64,000 bases of DNA from Paramoeba atlantica (lineage: Eukaryota > Discosea): assembly GCA_977017575.1 (NCBI GenBank), contig CDRNVI010000043.1, positions 682,001 to 746,000 of the forward strand, in the 5' to 3' direction. A program made the translations under genes and the position numbers. The notes under the pieces were generated by a model. That model searched no databases. It had not been told where the DNA came from and saw only the letters and a list, made by a program, of their open reading frames with translations. Positions 17,585 to 27,785 of this stretch are shown piece after piece. Numbering within the stretch: the first letter of the stretch is position 1; every line of letters starts with the position of its first letter.

Positions 17585-19127
17585 AATCTCTTTGCAATCT
17601 CGTCGCGTGAAGGGCTATTAAAAGCGTTCTTCATATCCAACGAGAGGATAGCACACCCTTCCATATATCGTCGATTGAGTTCGTGAACAATAGTCTCGCA
17701 GCCAGCGCGACTCATTACCCCATGCTGCATCGGCAGGAAAAGCTTTTCAAATTTATGTTCGTTACGCAGAAGAAGGATTAGTCCAGCCAACTTGAGAAAA
17801 ATTTCTCCCATTGCCACCGGTCGAACGGCTTGAGCTGTTTTAGGGAGTGCAACTAAGCGTGCTCTCCGCAGTCTGCGCATTACATCCTTGGAGAGCATTC
17901 CGTTAATTAAATCGCACATCATGTGGCTTAGACTCGTGCAACAGATCTCATCGTCCAAGAGCAGACGAATGATGGCCTCTGTGGTACCGGATGGACCTGG
18001 GGCGGCGCCTTTTGCGAGTCTCTTTCCTGCTTCTCGGAGTTCATGGGGCGGGATACATGCTACCTTCGGGGCGTCGGTGGGAAGCTCAAAAGAAATCGGT
18101 AAAGATGGGTGTAGTTTTTGTAATTGAGACAATTTTTCTTCGTCCCCTAATGATGTTTCGGTGATGTCTTGATCTAACACGCGCGTCGCTTTCTTAATCG
18201 CTCCTTCCAAAACCAGTCGTGTCGCTTTTTTGACTGCTCTCAGATCTTTAGCCTTTTGCTCCACTTCACTGTTTCCTGCGTTCGTCTCCTGAGTTTGAAT
18301 TGGGCGGCGACGACGCTTTTTTCCAATGAGATGGCGCACTGTAGCTAACGAATGTTTCATTGCCGACATGGTTCTGTGCCAGATTTGATTTCGTTGGTCG
18401 TAAGAAGAATCTGCGTAATCCCGCATTATGTCACGATAGATAGAGACAACACAGGGCACAAACTCTGAACTGACAGTCCGCATGGTTGGCATTGGATCGA
18501 AATCCAAGTCTGCTTCCGTATGAGAAAATCCTTGATTACTGGGAATTCCTTTAGCGTCCACATCAATTCTGCTTTTTGAATCCTTTCGATGTAGCCATTG
18601 TATTGAATAAACTCTCACATTAGAATTGGGAGGAATGAACCCACGAAATTGCTCGCCGCATTTGTACCCTTCTATACCTTCATACTGGAGAGACATCCGT
18701 CCGATTCCGGCACGCTTCTTAACCGACTTAACCACCCCTTTCGATATATTCAGCTGCGAGGAATCGCTGAAGCACCATGCCATCAAGCACGAGTCCCCTT
18801 GTTTCGCCGTTTTTGATGAATCCCAGATGGTATCCGGTGCCAGTGGAAACTGCTCCGTTGGGTTTATCGACTTATTCAACTTCTCTATCATCTCGGCCTC
18901 CTTGGCAACTTCTATGACAGACTCTGTTTCAGCAGGAAGTTCAAAGTTCGGCATCGTGATATTGTTTTCGTCAACTACCTCGTGCAGTGTCGTAGACCCG
19001 TCAACCCTTCCCGTGCTCAATAGGGTGTCCTCAGGAGTTAAACAGTCGGCGTATGTCTGACATTCGACATCTGCGTCTTCCGTTTGCTTTCCGGATAGTC
19101 GCTAACGAGTATTTCATTGCAGACAAG
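17585..19127 (-). pseudogene. Family A copy C1, inverted 5' half
   Basis: Minus-strand frame with the family A domain (CLMAWCFSD, ISKGVVKS, IGRMSLQYEG, VRVYSIQW), DLDFDPMPTMRTVS, IWHRTMSAMKHSLA, KKRRRRP and the first RT motifs (AVRPVAMGE, SLDMKNAFNSPSRDEIAKR). It stops at DEIAKR, where A3's 5' end begins; the residues after that belong to A3's leader read in another frame. The missing RT continuation (AIARALQQ..) lies on the opposite strand at 19,255, giving a 5'-inverted arrangement. The listed start (TTG at 19,020) is only the first codon after a stop. Confidence 0.75.
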
Positions 19128-19255
19128 GTCCGGTGCCATATGCGATTGCGCTGGGGGTATTGACATTCCGCGTAGTCACGTACAATATCACGATAGATGG
19201 CAATCACACTCGGTATGAATTCATAACACTCCACAAAGAGCGGCCATTGCACGGG
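19128..19255 (-). pseudogene. Short family A fragment at the C1 inversion joint
   Basis: Reads FIPSVIAIYRDIVRDYAE, IWHRTLSAMKYSLATIRK and NGRRR, the segment just upstream of the RT in family A. Its bases differ from the equivalent segment of C1, so it comes from another copy or subfamily. An identical fragment lies at 39,128-39,314 in the duplicate. Confidence 0.65.
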
Positions 19256-19444
19256 CACTGCAGCAAAACAGCGCTTTCAAACCATTCATGCGGATGTTCT
19301 ACTGCGAATACGGCGACCCCTCGGACTTGCTTTTCTTTGCGAACAACCGCCTCCACACTACGATAAAGAGCACGTCCGGGGTACGGCAAGGCTCTGCGCT
19401 TTCCTCTCTTTACTTTTGTGCACTACTACAAGGAGCGTTGGTGG
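19237..19444 (+). pseudogene. Family A RT fragment, plus strand, cut by the duplication joint
   Basis: Frame with AIARALQQNSAFKPFMRMF, YCEYGDPSDLLFF and TSGVRQGSALSSLYFCALL. It is identical to the start of the plus-strand half at 39,296 and stops at 19,444, where the tandem duplication joins family B sequence through a 10-bp filler. Confidence 0.75.
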
Positions 19445-19454
19445 GTATCCGGCC

Positions 19455-22325
19455 ATGGGTATCCGGCTGGCGTGGGCGCTTTGCGGGGCGATGCCTCGGA
19501 GGAAATTCTTCGCATTTGTGGTGCGGGATAGTGCACACACGGCCACTTGAGTTGAGAAGCTTGGTGCCAACCTTCGCGTTTATGTCGTCAATAGATGATA
19601 GAAAGCCTTCTACTTCGGATGGATCCCAAGAGTCCATGTCTGCTGCAAAAGCAACCGAGGAAACGTAGGCTGAGGTTGCGTGAAAGGATGCTGACCGTAA
19701 CCCGAATCCTCCGTGTTTTTTCAGGCGCTGAATTTGGGACCGTGCAGAGGGAGGCAAGGGGCATAAACATGACTCTACCGCGTGCATGAGAAAATCATCC
19801 AGACGCTCGCATAAAAGTGTAAGTGATTGTGGTGGGGCCGTGCGGAGAGCGTGGACCATTTTGCAGAACCCGGCGCATTGCCGAATAAGCGCCATTGAAA
19901 CCTGTGGGTCTTTGATTCTAGTTATAGCTTCTAACGCCGTTTCTGCTGGTTCAATGGCGTGCGTTGTCAGGTATTCGGAGCAATACTCTGGGGATCCAAT
20001 CGGACTTCCTAGAACGCTAAAGTCGCCACGTACGTTGATTTTGGTGTCCGGTATGTCGGGAAACAAATTTGTCACGTTAGCCGAGGCAGGGGAGGTAATG
20101 ATTTCACACTTCGACATGTTCAAGTGCAAGCCCCAGCGAGGGCCTACCCTGGCGATCGTGTCCAGTGCATTTCTGGTGTCTTGGGCCTTGCCTATGAGAA
20201 CCCCGTCGTCAAGGTACCATAATTGTAGGTCCAAGTCGGCCTGGTGATTGATTTCGTTTGCTAATTCCAGGGCGACCAGGGAGAAGAAAAGAGGTCCGAG
20301 GGGGTACCCTTGTTGGACACCTTCGTCCGATAGGAGCGTGTGGGTTCGGTAAGTCAATGCACTAGTGGTGGTATAGCACCAGCTTGCCCATGGGAATAAT
20401 TCTGGGAAGTGCTCGCTTACAAGCTTCAGGAAGGCGGTTCTGCTAACGTTGTTAAAGGCGTTTCTGAGGTCTACTTTGCAAAGAACAAAGTCAGGGTTAT
20501 CAGTGTGGATGGCCATGGCTTGTCGACAAGTGTGGATTATGCGTTCAGCTCCGACTGGTGTCGCCACTCCGAACTGTAGCCCTGCGAATATGCCGCTTGC
20601 CTTGGCTTTAACTACGTTGCACGCAGTTTTGCTGACCAATCGACGAATAGTTTCCCCCGCAGCTATGGGTCGGACGTCGTTTTCGCCCTTTTCTAAGGCG
20701 CAAAGTCTGGCTCCGGCGAAATACGGTTGAACCTCTAGAGGGGCTTTACCGGCTAGAAGGTGATTTACGAGGTTTGTAATAGCTTTGAGAGGTTTCGTAG
20801 TGTTGTCTACCTGCGCTAGGAGTGCCACTTGTAGGTGTTCTGGGCGTAGGCCCATGGTTCCGGCGGAGGAGCCTCGGTGAAAGCTTTTGATGGTTTTCGC
20901 GACTGTCGCTTCATCTACCTGTAAGGGCGCTGTTGGTGGGGGGGTGTAATCGATGGCGTCGCTGTCTGAAAGGCGGCACGGGTGTTTGTTCTGAAGCTTG
21001 ATATACGTTTCTTCGTCGTCAGGAGCCATTGGGTCAGCCGTGAGTGCTGCCATTCCTCTTGAGTACTCGCCTTGTCGAACCAGCAATTCTGACCGGATGG
21101 CAGCTTTTTCCTCCTCATCGTGAACTATGTTAGGGGTTGCGGATTGCTTTTTGAGGGCGTTGTTTACTGTATCATTCCACAAGGGTACGTAATCTTGCGC
21201 CAGCCATCGGTTCATGCACTTTTCGACGAATGATGCGTATGTTGTGTGATTCTTGCGTCCTCCTCGGTGCGGAGCTGGTAGGAGACACTTCGGGAGCATA
21301 GCGAATAACGTCCACGCGGCGGGGGAGTTTTCCTTGACTGCGTTTTCGGCCGTTTTTGTTAAGATTTCTCCCCAAAGATGACGGCATCGGGCGGGGACGT
21401 CTTTGCAAGTGCTCAATTGTGTCTGAGAAATAGAGGCCAACGAGGGAAGCTCGGGTTGATGCATCTGAGTTGTGGGGGGGTGGCTTTCGTCGCTTGGGTG
21501 TGACATGTGTGATGGGCTTTGAGGGGTTGTCATCTTTCCCTTGCAGGACTGTGGGTGTGTTTCCCTTTTATTGACATCGTAAGAGCGCCCGCATGCAGCA
21601 CACAGGAATCTACCTTCTGTAGCCCACCAGGCGGCAGGGATGCTGCTACCGTGACGACAGGCGACGTGGTTATAAAACGCTTGCCACGATACCCCGTGCG
21701 CCGGGCTCCGCCAAGTGCATCCCATCGCCGGGCATTCTCGGAATTCTTCTCTGTTTTGTGTAACTTCGGTGGCTGAGTCCTTGGCCTCAGCTAGGAGAGG
21801 TGAGGGAGGGTTTTTCTCTGTCGCCGGTATTCGTTTAGAATGCCTCGTGTCTGTCTTCGTGGGTCCTTTCGAGGGAGAAACGTTGTGTAGCAGACGGGGA
21901 GAGACGTCCTGTACTACGGCATTAAGCTTCAGTGTTTTGTCGGGGGTCCGAGATGCAGGTGCGTTCTCATGAGTTGTGCTCTGCCGTCTTACCCCACAGT
22001 GTTGCATTTCCTCGTTTTCTGCCTCAGTATGGCCCGTGTCTGGAGTTTCCCTCTCCTGTGCAATTTGGCGTGCGTGATCCATCCATTCCGCGGGAATATC
22101 CATGGGGATCGGCGTGGTATAAAGTTGCTCGTTGTATGTACTTGCAGTGGAGATCAAGTGTTTGTTCCCCTCAAACTGGTCCCAACTGCCGAGTCGGTGG
22201 GAACGCTCTTCATCGGTGAAAGTGCCTTCGCTGAGCTTACCTTCGTTTGTGTTAGTCAATATGTGGGGTGAAGGTGGATTTTTGTCTAGGCTTGCGCGAG
22301 ATCGAAGACTTTGATCGCTTTTCAT
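19455..22325 (-). pseudogene. Family B LINE copy B2, 3'-truncated by the duplication joint
   Basis: Same protein as B1 from MKSDQS through the fingers, RT (WYLDDG) and the linker up to PRQPDTHG, then cut; the CCHC finger and REL are missing. It is a by-product of the tandem duplication rather than a separate insertion. Like B1 it has QGYPLGP in RT motif B, so that change predates the duplication. Confidence 0.85.
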
Positions 22326-22375
22326 GGGGAAGGACGCTAATCCCCGGGGAGTAACTAAAGAAAGGAAAGATAATT

Positions 22376-22413
22376 CAACAAGGTACAGAAACTGTATCTT
22401 TATCGTTAAAGTT
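22376..22413 (-). other. SL-like leader, site 3 (duplicate of site 2)
   Basis: Identical in sequence and setting to 12,640-12,677. The A-run upstream is the point where YR element D1 is inserted. Confidence 0.7.
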
Positions 22414-22426
22414 TTTTTTTTTTTTA

Positions 22427-22905
22427 TATCGGATCCAATCTCCATGCGAAGCGATCATATACAGAAGTAACAAAAATGAAATTCAACTAGTAGTAGATAT
22501 TTCTGTTGGTGTTTCAATACTACATAAGAAGTGTACAAAAGCTATCACTATAAATTCCTTTTCGAAAGAATCGTAGATTGATATATCTTTTTGACTAGCC
22601 TATATTGCGTTAGTAGTTTTCCGAAAACGAAAGCGTCCTAAAATATATATATATCTTTCGGAAAACCCCAACAGAAATACTCTGATTTTTTTATGCTATA
22701 AAAAATCCATTTATACTAAATTATCTTTTTTATATCGGATCCAATCTCCATGCGAAGCGATCATATACAGAAGTAACAAAAATGAAATTCAACTAGTAGT
22801 AGATATTTCTGTTGGTGTTTCAATACTACATAAGAAGTGTACAAAAGCTATCACTATAAATTCCTTTTCGAAAGAATCGTAGATTGATATATCTTTTTGA
22901 CTAGC
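22427..22905 (-). repeat. D1 3' repeat module (B1-A2-B2)
   Basis: Non-coding 3' end of D1. About 205 bp starting TATATCGGATCCAATCTCC occurs twice (from 22,427 and from 22,735), separated by a 120-bp copy of D1's 5' repeat. Both repeat types share a stretch around GTTTTCCGAAAACGAAAGCG. Confidence 0.8.
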
Positions 22906-24420
22906 CTATATTGCGTTAGTAGTTTTCCGAAAACGAAAGCGTTCAACGCCACGTCTGTCGCCACCTTGAGAAGGGATGTCATCCAGCCTAATGCACCTGG
23001 AGGGCTTATCTGCTAGGTTTCTATCCGAGGGACACCACATAACTTCTGTAATGTACCCCTTCACTTTGAACCAAAAAAGCTTCTTAAGCCAACTCATCAC
23101 TTTTGGTGGGCCTGCCCGCCAACGCGTTAGCCATGAAACCACATTCTTGTTGTCGGAAATTAAAGTGCTATTCCGTAAGTTTTTTTGTCTAACTAAATTC
23201 ATCCCCTGCTCCGCGGCATACAATTCTTTATATGCAATCGATGAATCTTTCAACCAAAAGGGAAACCTTCCAGCCTTATATTTTAGGTCGCCGTGCTCTG
23301 TCCAAGCCAAACCCCACCCTTGATCAGAGGCATCCACAAAAATTTCAAAAGAAGCGACGCTTTTTTCGTTTACTTTTCGAGGGCGATTCTTCTCTACTGT
23401 GTCAATAAGCTCTACAAGATCTGCAATGAACGCCTTTGACATAAAACAGGGTTTGTCCCATAAAGATTGATCGAATGCTATCCTACGGGATCGACCCCGG
23501 ACCCACAACATGACGCCTAAGAACTGACATTGCTGGATACCTAGAATTCGTGTGGCCCAGAAAAGAGTACCCAGTACCTTCCAAATTAGGCGATGAGAGG
23601 GAAAGAAACGACGTCGCTGCAAACATTTAAATGCCTCGCGTAGTGCAGCTAACTTTTGAAGAAAAAGTACGGGGAGTGAAAGAGTTTTCTTCTGGAGATC
23701 CACGTGTACTCCCAATATTGTGCCGCTCACCGTTGGTTGTGTAGTTACCAATATTTCGGCACCAGCACGGTCGGCTCGCTGCTGAATGTTTTGCAAATCC
23801 CCCGTGAGAGTTTCCGTATCATTCGCAAAACTATAGCCGTTATCTATAAATGTCAAAATTCGCTGTTTTTCTATTCCCTGGTACAAGACATTTGTCGCGG
23901 CATGGCCTATTTTCACCGACGCCTGCCAACCCATCGGGAGCGTAGCCCATCCGTATGTTCGCCCTTTGACACGGACTGCGAAGTAAGGGAGCAGCTTTGG
24001 CGGCAAGACGAATTGATGGTACCAACTCTTGCCATCCGTTTCGCAAAAGAAATTGTATTTGGCTACCAAGGTCTCTATATCTTTCAAAGATGCAAGGTCT
24101 AGAGGGCCTGGTACCATCTCTTGCATAGAGTTTAGTGGAATCGCGTTTAAGATGACACGCATAGATTGCTTCTTCACTTTGGGTATCAAAAATGATGTCA
24201 TCCATACTCTTACTGCTCGTCGTGGAATACGCTTCAAAATACCTGCTTGGAGCATCTCGCGGAGCACGGGTCCTAATTTTTTTGATTCGCCCCGATAACG
24301 CAGATCACGGAACTTTTTCAACAATTGCATAAACTTTTCCGGATTAATAATATAATCAAACAGTTCTGCCTCTTCACTCATATCTTCTTCCTTAGCCATT
24401 CTGACTAACTCGGTCAGATT
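22906..24420 (-). CDS. D1 RT and RNase H region
   Basis: Last coding part of D1. The RT shows FLIPKVKKQSMRVILNA, TDGKSWYHQFVLP and ATLPMGWQAS; RNase H shows FVDASDQGWGLAW, KELYAAEQ and SDNKNVVSWL, ending near DRNLADKPSR. This is the DIRS-type RT-RNase H fusion. The open frame extends far upstream through the recombinase region, but that Arg-rich part looks like overlap reading rather than protein. Confidence 0.7.
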   Translation of the reverse strand, partial: NLTELVRMAKEEDMSEEAELFDYIINPEKFMQLLKKFRDLRYRGESKKLGPVLREMLQAGILKRIPRRAVRVWMTSFLIPKVKKQSMRVILNAIPLNSMQEMVPGPLDLASLKDIETLVAKYNFFCETDGKSWYHQFVLPPKLLPYFAVRVKGRTYGWATLPMGWQASVKIGHAATNVLYQGIEKQRILTFIDNGYSFANDTETLTGDLQNIQQRADRAGAEILVTTQPTVSGTILGVHVDLQKKTLSLPVLFLQKLAALREAFKCLQRRRFFPSHRLIWKVLGTLFWATRILGIQQCQFLGVMLWVRGRSRRIAFDQSLWDKPCFMSKAFIADLVELIDTVEKNRPRKVNEKSVASFEIFVDASDQGWGLAWTEHGDLKYKAGRFPFWLKDSSIAYKELYAAEQGMNLVRQKNLRNSTLISDNKNVVSWLTRWRAGPPKVMSWLKKLFWFKVKGYITEVMWCPSDRNLADKPSRCIRLDDIPSQGGDRRGVERFRFRKTTNAI

Positions 24421-26804
24421 GATTCTGGCGGACGAGACGGCGTCCAGCGGCCAATCTCGTTCACAGGGACGGGTTCTCTCTCCACGCTGGATTCGTCGAT
24501 TGTCAGGGAAGTGTATATTGACGTAGGTGGGGTAGGCGACGAATTCATACAGTATTTCCCACGGAGAGGTGCTCGCACCGACAGGTGCGGCGACGCAGGC
24601 TCGCCCATTACGGTGCTGAGCCTCGTCTTCTTTAAGTGACGCGCGTTTAGCGCTGTCTGAACTTCGTACTGGTCCTCTAGCGATGTTCCCTCCCCCACTG
24701 CGTTCACGTAGTCCGCAAGTTCTTTCTCCATCGCTCGCTTCCTTTTTCTGGTTTGTAACGGGGCGGTTAAGTCGGCTTTCAGCGGGTCTACTAGGTATCT
24801 CGGGACCCGGGACTTCGGAGGACTTGCGTCCGTGATAGAACCCTTCGGAAGCATGTGAACTACTCCTCGAGAGAAATCTTTTCGACACCATGTGGGGTTT
24901 TCGCCTTCGCCCATTTCGCGTAGCACCTCGCGCTCTGTGGTCAGGTACGGATAAGGTAGCGTCTGTTGAGGGATATGCCGATGAGGAGTGTAATAAGGGG
25001 TGGGAAGGTGGTGAGAGTCGAATTTCTGAAGTCGAGAAACGGGAGTTCGTGGATGATCTTCGTCCATCGGGATGGGGGGTAGCATTGCTCCTGCCTCGCG
25101 TGGTTGTTGTTGTTGTTGTTGGAATGCCTCGAGTGGTGTGGGGAGGGATGGCGGGATTGATTCGCGAGGATCGGGAGTTTCTGAATGATCTTCCATCATC
25201 ACGGGGGTTAACAAAGGTTCTTCCTCGCGTGACGTGGGGAGGGACGGCGGGATCGTGTTTGTTGGCTCGGGAAACCGTGATTCGAGAGGTGTCTGCAGCC
25301 GATGACTCACGCCTGTTGGTACGGGGAGTATTGGTGGGTCTGTACGAGGGGTTCGGCTGGGGGAGAGCGGAGTGGAAATTACTCGTATGTTTTTTACACA
25401 GCTTGAAAAGCTTAGGCGTCTGGGGAGGCTCGCCCTCTGCAGGATTCCCCACCGATCTTTTGGTGTTGAGCAATTCGATTGAGTGACCACTCCCATCGTT
25501 TGATCGACGGATAGAATTGAGCTGGGTCCGTTCGTCGGTCTTACCTCTTTCCTCAATGACTCGGGAGTATTTTCCTGCTGTATTTGAATGCTTCCCGTCT
25601 CCACGATAGTTTCGAGCGGCAGGAGTGTCTCTTCGGCTGGTGTGAATCCTCTTTTCTCTGCCGACAGGGTAGTTCTTGGCTCGTCGAGATCTGGCTTTTC
25701 TTCTCTCCGGGATGTCGTGGCTTGATTGTGACAAATTTCCCGGGTCTGCGTCGTAGGATGCTCGAAAGGCACGGCTACGTATTGTCCTAGTTTTCGAGAC
25801 ACCTCTAATCCCGCTATCGCTCTTGGGTCTAGAAACGAGCCGAGATACGCCCGCAGGGAAGCTTCGGAAACGTGCCGAGTCAGTTGCTGTATCGCTACTG
25901 CATCTTCCCCAGCCGCCGCGAGATGCTGGAGCGCGCCGCGTCTGATGGAGTACAAGGTGTGTTTTTCTTTTAGAAGAGGGTGACGAGTAACAACTGGGAT
26001 TTTTCTCAATCGCTGATCGATTTGGTGTAGCTTCACCCCGGGGAATAATTGCTGTTCGTTTGCCTCTCGTCTCCGCCATATCTGATTCACCACAAGGTCG
26101 CTCCAAAATGCCGGAACGTACATTCTTACACAACGCGGACTTAAGCGTTCCGTGGTCGTGGTGTTTTTGCACATTTGGTACATCCATATACTTAATTGCA
26201 ATTCGTGGTTGTTCTCCATCATCGCTATATCGCATACTTTCTGGTTTATCAGGTCTCCTGGTCGCTGGCCCGAAAGCCAGTAGATTATCAGGAATGTTTT
26301 TTCCTCGTCGCAGAGCCCCGGTCCGGCGAGGAAACTCTTCAAACCGGCTAGATCCATGGGACACGCTCTTATTGCTGGACTCGCCCTCCGGTGCATCGCT
26401 CCTTTGAGGGCTTCTATTTTCTTTAATGGGAGCGGCGATCCTCGCAAAGCGTATTCGTTCCCCAAATGGCAAAGGTATTGAGAAACGGTTTGTCCCTTTA
26501 AACCTTCTGTTTCGTTCAGATGCACCGCAAATGCGGCTAGGTATATCTCCTCCTCGAGGTAATGTCCGTAGTCTCGGAGCCGCCCCACATAACTTTGATA
26601 CCGTCGCCATATGCGACGCATAATGTCCCTTGTTCCTTCCGCGAACTTCTCGCGAAAGACATTTTCGGCTTTCAAAACTTCTTGGCAGACTGTTTCTTCT
26701 GATAATTGCTGTATAACTATATTTTTTGGTATTTTTGTTTGTAATAATGACCCCTCTTTTGGGAAAGATCGGCCGGCGCCGAGGAAACTTTGCATTAGGT
26801 GCAC
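24414..26804 (-). CDS. D1 tyrosine recombinase region
   Basis: The N-terminal half shows the YR signature: GQRPGDLI around the first catalytic Arg, HTLYSIRRGALQHL, then LTRHVSEASLRAYLG ending with His and Tyr. This type of enzyme integrates a circular cDNA without a nick-primed step. The C-terminal half is Pro/Thr-rich and appears disordered. It overlaps the neighbouring frames, as is usual in DIRS-like elements. Confidence 0.75.
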   Translation of the reverse strand: MHLMQSFLGAGRSFPKEGSLLQTKIPKNIVIQQLSEETVCQEVLKAENVFREKFAEGTRDIMRRIWRRYQSYVGRLRDYGHYLEEEIYLAAFAVHLNETEGLKGQTVSQYLCHLGNEYALRGSPLPLKKIEALKGAMHRRASPAIRACPMDLAGLKSFLAGPGLCDEEKTFLIIYWLSGQRPGDLINQKVCDIAMMENNHELQLSIWMYQMCKNTTTTERLSPRCVRMYVPAFWSDLVVNQIWRRREANEQQLFPGVKLHQIDQRLRKIPVVTRHPLLKEKHTLYSIRRGALQHLAAAGEDAVAIQQLTRHVSEASLRAYLGSFLDPRAIAGLEVSRKLGQYVAVPFEHPTTQTREICHNQATTSRREEKPDLDEPRTTLSAEKRGFTPAEETLLPLETIVETGSIQIQQENTPESLRKEVRPTNGPSSILSVDQTMGVVTQSNCSTPKDRWGILQRASLPRRLSFSSCVKNIRVISTPLSPSRTPRTDPPILPVPTGVSHRLQTPLESRFPEPTNTIPPSLPTSREEEPLLTPVMMEDHSETPDPRESIPPSLPTPLEAFQQQQQQPREAGAMLPPIPMDEDHPRTPVSRLQKFDSHHLPTPYYTPHRHIPQQTLPYPYLTTEREVLREMGEGENPTWCRKDFSRGVVHMLPKGSITDASPPKSRVPRYLVDPLKADLTAPLQTRKRKRAMEKELADYVNAVGEGTSLEDQYEVQTALNARHLKKTRLSTVMGEPASPHLSVRAPLRGKYCMNSSPTPPTSIYTSLTIDESSVEREPVPVNEIGRWTPSRPPESI

Positions 26805-26861
26805 TGTACGGTCTTCTCCCTCCCCGTACAGTTTGATGGGGCGTCCGGCCCCGGGGCCGAG

Positions 26862-27647
26862 TCACTGAGACCCGGCGATGTTGTGGCCGTTTCGGGAGGC
26901 CATTCCCCGTCCGCCTCGGGCGCGCCCTACGCCTCGGAAAGGTCCTCGAAAACGCTCTCCGTACCCGCGCCCTCCTCCGTTTTTTGCGTTCATAGCGGCT
27001 CCTTGCGCGATCGACATATTTTGGTAATACGACATGGTCGCCTCGTGCGCCTGGGTATATTGATCGTCCATCGGGGCGCTCCGCGCAGTTTCTTTCCAAT
27101 AGCGGCCGTATTCTCGACCAAACTTATGTTTGTAACGAAGATAGTGCAAATTCTCAAACGCGGGCTCCACTGAAACCATCGAAAACGGACGTCCTGCTCG
27201 CGCGTGCAACCCGCAATCTTGGAGGTGTTTCGAGATCGTGTCGAGACTTTCTCTCAAACTTATGGCATCCCCCGCAACCGCACCAGGATCTTTTGAGTTT
27301 CCAAATTGTTTGCGAATTTCATGCTCCAATCGTCCAATTAAATTGTCCCGGTATAGATCACTGCAGAAATGTCGGTATTCCCATTCTTTTGGGCGGAAAA
27401 GCTTTTCGTGGGGGAGGTCATGGGCCGCAGGATCATACCCGCCCGGCGCCGACACACTCTTTGCTGCCATTCCCAGAGCTTCCCGAATTTGCGCGGATTG
27501 CCGCTCCACCGTAGCTTCCAACATACCGATGCGCTCTTGATCAATCTTCGTTGACGCCATGAGTTCCTCCATACGCTGCATCATTCTGGTATTATCCCCC
27601 AACTGCTGGATCACATCTCTCGGAGAGGGTGGCTGACCTTCGGCCAT
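26862..27647 (-). CDS. D1 gag-like region
   Basis: First coding part of D1 (about 261 residues), starting MAEGQPPSPRDVIQQ. It has a predicted helical or coiled region early on (MEELMASTKIDQERIGMLEA) and a Gly/Arg-rich end (GRGYGERFRG, RARGGRGMA) suited to nucleic-acid binding. The assignment rests on position and composition; no zinc knuckle is evident. Confidence 0.5.
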   Translation of the reverse strand: MAEGQPPSPRDVIQQLGDNTRMMQRMEELMASTKIDQERIGMLEATVERQSAQIREALGMAAKSVSAPGGYDPAAHDLPHEKLFRPKEWEYRHFCSDLYRDNLIGRLEHEIRKQFGNSKDPGAVAGDAISLRESLDTISKHLQDCGLHARAGRPFSMVSVEPAFENLHYLRYKHKFGREYGRYWKETARSAPMDDQYTQAHEATMSYYQNMSIAQGAAMNAKNGGGRGYGERFRGPFRGVGRARGGRGMASRNGHNIAGSQ

Positions 27648-27785
27648 GGGAATGGACGATTAGTTAGTAGTTTTCCGAAAACGAAAGCGTTCTAAAATAT
27701 ATATATATCTTTCGGAAAACCCCAACAGAAATACTCTGATTTTTTTATGCTATAAAAAATCCATTTATACTAAATTATCTTTTTT

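Larger units (their letters stand above)
9719..19444. repeat. Tandem segmental duplication, copy 1
   Basis: Holds part of B1, the leader, A3 and C1. Positions 9,719-12,677 match 19,455-22,413 at a constant offset of 9,736. A3 and C1 match A5 and C2 in the second copy. It has no D1, D2 or micro-insertion, so it shows the pre-insertion state of each site. Confidence 0.85.
22427..27785 (-). mobile_element. YR retroelement D1 with split direct repeats (looks whole)
   Basis: Minus-sense order: repeat A1 (27,785-27,665), coding region, then B1 (22,942-22,735), A2 (22,733-22,612) and B2 (to 22,427). A1 matches A2 and B1 matches B2, the split-direct-repeat layout known from PAT and Ngaro elements. 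The A repeat contains an inverted repeat (TTTTCCGAAAG and CTTTCGTTTTCGG). It carries gag-like, tyrosine recombinase and RT/RNase H regions in overlapping long frames. It sits inside the A-run between A5 and B2 and is absent from copy 1, so it is younger than the duplication. Kinetoplastid relatives with YR are VIPER and TATE. Confidence 0.75.

Noticed and set aside
25480-25500. MGVVTQS in D1 as a link to the family A start MGVVTRS
   Set aside because: The likeness ends after seven residues and lies in the disordered part of the D1 recombinase frame; chance is the simplest view.
24420-27099. Arg-rich upstream half of the 1,397-codon frame of D1
   Set aside because: It overlaps the recombinase frame, has biased composition and no recognisable motif; only the RT/RNase H end is supported.
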